Shown here in pieces: positions 41,238 through 42,789 of a stretch of 42,789 nucleotides of DNA (position 1 is the first letter of the stretch; each line of letters begins with the position of its first letter). The notes below the pieces were generated by a model. That model was not told the origin of the DNA. It was given only the letters and a program-made list of their open reading frames with translations, and did not search any database. Source of the stretch: Pirellulales bacterium. GTDB taxonomy: Bacteria; Planctomycetota; Planctomycetia; Pirellulales; Thermoguttaceae. The stretch covers positions 1-42,789 of the forward strand of contig JAFGDS010000062.1 of assembly GCA_016931995.1 (NCBI GenBank), in the 5' to 3' direction. A program made the position numbers and the translations under genes.

Positions 41238-41606
41238 ATGTCCAGCCGAGTTCTCGTCGCTGACGATTCCAGCACGATGCGCAAGATCATTCTGCGATCG
41301 CTCCAGGCGGTCGGCGTACCCGACGCCACCGAGGCCGCCGACGGCGCCGAGGCCGTGGCCCTGTTCAAGCCGGGCGAGTTCGACCTGGTGTTGACCGACT
41401 GGAATATGCCGGGCAAGACCGGCCTCGAGGTTGTCCAAGAGATCCGCGCGATGGACAAAAACGTCCCGATCATCATGATTACGACCGAGGCCGAGAAGGG
41501 CCGCGTCATGCAGGCCATCCAGGCCGGCGTTTCCGACTATCTCGTCAAGCCCTTCACCGCCGACACCCTCCGCGAAAAGCTCGATAAGCACGGCTGCGGA
41601 GCGTAA
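41238..41606 (+). CDS. cheY: CheY, chemotaxis response regulator
   Basis: 122 aa from ATG 41238 (GGGGA seven bases upstream), a stand-alone receiver of standard CheY size. VLVADDSSTMRKIILRSLQ has the metal-binding acidic pair; LVLTDWNMPGKTGLEVVQEI has the phospho-acceptor Asp; IIMITTEAEKGRVMQAIQAG has the switch Thr; and YLVKPFTADTLREKL has the conserved Lys. WNMPGKTG is the form typical of true CheY rather than generic receivers. It should receive phosphate from CheA and act on a flagellar switch or pilus motor, none of which is encoded here. Transcribed away from the cheW cluster from its own predicted promoter. Confidence 0.95.
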   Translation: MSSRVLVADDSSTMRKIILRSLQAVGVPDATEAADGAEAVALFKPGEFDLVLTDWNMPGKTGLEVVQEIRAMDKNVPIIMITTEAEKGRVMQAIQAGVSDYLVKPFTADTLREKLDKHGCGA

Positions 41607-41612
41607 GCCGGC

Positions 41613-41633
41613 GCGGCTTCGCTGCGAAGCCGC
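41613..41633. terminator. Perfect 9-bp hairpin just after cheY
   Basis: GCGGCTTCG and CGAAGCCGC pair around CTG, seven bases after the cheY stop. There is no T-tract, so it may be a processing or stabilising stem rather than an intrinsic terminator. Confidence 0.45.
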
Positions 41634-41674
41634 AAGTGGGCGGGCACCCGGCTGGCTTGTCCCGCAGCGCCAAG

Positions 41675-41696
41675 GCACTGGCAAAGCCAGTGGCAC
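41675..41696. repeat. Dispersed 22-nt hairpin repeat, single copy
   Basis: A single copy (loop AAA) between convergent cheY and the WD40-like gene, ten bases from the latter's stop codon. Confidence 0.85.
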
Positions 41697-41705
41697 TCAC
41701 GGCCT

Positions 41706-42455
41706 TCAGTCGCCGACTCGCCACTGTTTGATTTCGCCGTCGCCGTTGGCGGCCACCAGCCGCTTCCCGTCGGGAGAAAACGCGGCGGCCGTGATGGGGT
41801 GATGCTCGTTCTTCTCGAAGGCCCAGGGGATCTCCGGCTCGATGGCATGCTCCCGGACGTTCCAAAAGCACAATTCCGCCCACTTCCCACCGCGGTTCCA
41901 GCTTCCCAACGGAACGACCAGCATCCCGCCGTCCGGCGAAAAGCTCACGCAACCGAAATGGACCTGGTCGTCCTGCCATAACAACTCCCCAGTTCGCTCG
42001 GCCACGTTCCAGCGGCGGATCTCTCCGCCGACGACCTCGCCGTCCGGTGACCGGGAGCCGCAACTGATTAGGGTCTTCCCATCGGGCGAGAAGACGACCT
42101 GCCTGACCGTTCGTTGCAGCCCCAAGACAGCAAAGCGCGGCTTCCGTTTGGCCAGATCCCAGAGTTGGACGCCGCCCGTGGGATTCCGGCCCGTGACAGC
42201 TTTGACCACGCGGTCGCCGATCGAAGCCGCCTTCGCGCCCGGCAGCGTGCCGGCCGTGGCCAGGGTCTTTCCATCGGGCGAGATCGCCAGCGAGAGTATG
42301 CCGCCAGGGGCTGTGGCGCCCGTCATGTCGGGCGGAAGCTCCTGGAGCGGTTTTCGCTCCTTGAGTTCCACCGTGGCGGCATTCCGCGGATTCCCCAGAG
42401 CCGCCCAAGCAACCAATACGGCCAGCATGACGGAGAAAAACGGCCGAGCGCACAT
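41706..42455 (-). CDS. Exported WD40-repeat protein
   Basis: 249 aa from ATG 42455, with a perfect AAGGAGGT six bases upstream; the frame extends further 5' but without a comparable site. MCARPFFSVMLAVLVAWAAL is a signal peptide or single membrane anchor. Four WD40-type blades can be recognised by SPDGKTLATAG, FSPDGKTLISCG, FSPDGGMLVVPLG and FSPDGKRLVAANG, with QLWDLA, RRWNVA and KQWRVGD closing strands. A full propeller needs about seven blades, so the protein is short, and could dimerise or be partly degraded. No partner domain is present. Planctomycetes carry many such proteins of unknown function. It lies next to an IS110 element. Confidence 0.8.
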   Translation of the reverse strand: MCARPFFSVMLAVLVAWAALGNPRNAATVELKERKPLQELPPDMTGATAPGGILSLAISPDGKTLATAGTLPGAKAASIGDRVVKAVTGRNPTGGVQLWDLAKRKPRFAVLGLQRTVRQVVFSPDGKTLISCGSRSPDGEVVGGEIRRWNVAERTGELLWQDDQVHFGCVSFSPDGGMLVVPLGSWNRGGKWAELCFWNVREHAIEPEIPWAFEKNEHHPITAAAFSPDGKRLVAANGDGEIKQWRVGD

Positions 42456-42582
42456 GCCGCACCTCCTTCCGGAAGGGGGATATGCCCACGGCTCCGCACG
42501 CGCGGACTTCAACAATGCGTTATTCATCTTGGTCCCGGGAATCTTCGCGGCCGGGCAAAGTCAGCGGTAGATGGTGATGAAA

Positions 42583-42650
42583 GCCTATTGCTCCAAGTGG
42601 TAAAACGGATTCGCGGCAAACCGATTCGTTTTCCTCAAGGAGCAATAGGC
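42583..42650 (+). ncRNA. Candidate IS110 leader RNA with two stacked stems
   Basis: GCCTATTGCTCC (42583-42594) pairs perfectly with GGAGCAATAGGC (42639-42650). Inside, AAAACGGATT (42602-42611) pairs with GATTCGTTTT (42623-42632) using two G-U pairs. The stems are separated by a 7/6-nt internal loop and capped by an 11-nt loop. The structure ends at the transposase ATG and includes its ribosome binding site. IS110 elements are known to encode a bridge RNA in this non-coding end, so this is a candidate part of one. Confidence 0.4.
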
Positions 42651-42789
42651 ATGGCCATTGTAAAGGTTTTTGTGGGTTTGGACTACCACGACGAGGCGGT
42701 CCAGGTGTGTGTGATGACGCTCAAGGGGAGGATCCTGGTGAACCGGAAGACGCCCAACGACGGGAGGGCGATCCGGGAATCGGTCGGCG
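42651..42789 (+). CDS. IS110-family transposase, N-terminal 46 residues
   Basis: Partial gene running off the window. ATG 42651 follows AGGAG (42638-42642) with eight bases between. The reading MAIVKVFVGLDYHDEAVQV ... VNRKTPND is the start of the RuvC-like DEDD domain of IS110 recombinases, with the first catalytic Asp in GLDYH. The C-terminal serine-containing domain lies outside. These enzymes use a bridge RNA to select target and donor, so the leader upstream matters. Whether this copy is intact cannot be judged here. Confidence 0.85.
   Translation, partial: MAIVKVFVGLDYHDEAVQVCVMTLKGRILVNRKTPNDGRAIRESVG

Larger units (their letters stand above)
42583..42789 (+). mobile_element. IS110-family insertion sequence, left part only
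   Basis: Identified from the transposase N-terminus and its structured leader. The left boundary is not defined; it could be anywhere between the WD40-like gene (42455) and 42583. The right end lies beyond the window. Confidence 0.7.

Noticed and set aside
2202-41696. CRISPR array suggested by the many identical short repeats
   Set aside because: Copies are scattered as facing pairs, not direct repeats with regular spacers, and no cas gene was seen.

Overview
The window comes from a GC-rich bacterium, most likely a planctomycete (Planctomycetota, probably Pirellulales-like). Several lineage habits point there: a DUF1559 pseudopilin-like gene followed by a small lipoprotein, secreted proteins with a type I dockerin-like repeat plus a PEP-CTERM tail, Tat-exported Gfo/Idh/MocA oxidoreductases, a UMF1-type permease, and intergenic gaps full of short palindromic repeats. 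This is inferred from gene content; no rRNA, tRNA or CRISPR array was seen.

Layout. 0-14.9 kb is mostly housekeeping: rlmN, a small membrane protein, a UMF1/MFS permease, asnB and a GT4 glycosyltransferase (probably exopolysaccharide synthesis), leuS, a secreted SH3-like protein, citrate synthase, a class-I amidotransferase-like hydrolase and an unknown membrane-anchored protein. queC follows at 15.2-15.9 kb. 15.9-24.5 kb holds secreted or cell-surface genes on the minus strand: a BNR-repeat protein with dockerin and PEP-CTERM, an unrecognised 689-aa secreted protein, the lipoprotein/DUF1559 pair, and two further PEP-CTERM proteins. A divergent AraC regulator sits at 24.8 kb. 25.9-34.6 kb is a sugar-oxidation region: a D-2-hydroxyacid dehydrogenase, then co-oriented DoxX-like, two Gfo/Idh/MocA paralogues, a sugar isomerase/epimerase, a Tat-exported TIM-barrel-like protein and a PHA_gran_rgn protein. 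34.7-41.6 kb is a chemotaxis cluster, cheW-cheR-cheA-cheC-cheD-cheY on the minus strand with a second cheY divergent. The window ends with a WD40-like exported protein and the 5' end of an IS110-family transposase.

The most unusual material is non-coding. A 22-nt hairpin repeat (CACTGGC/GCCAGTG stem, TYY loop) occurs 17 times, mostly as inverted pairs. A second family marks every gap in the DoxX-gfo-gfo-epimerase-Tat cluster, and its stem bases change in compensating pairs. Several gaps contain inverted repeats nested inside one another. One repeat pair has become the C-terminal tail of a PEP-CTERM protein. A terminator-like hairpin plus T-tract lies directly against the ribosome binding site of citrate synthase. 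The IS110 transposase is preceded by a compact two-stem leader that ends at its start codon and buries its ribosome binding site.

Limits: families were assigned by reading motifs without database searches, start codons were chosen by ribosome binding site and family N-terminus, and promoters are matches to a sigma70-like consensus only.
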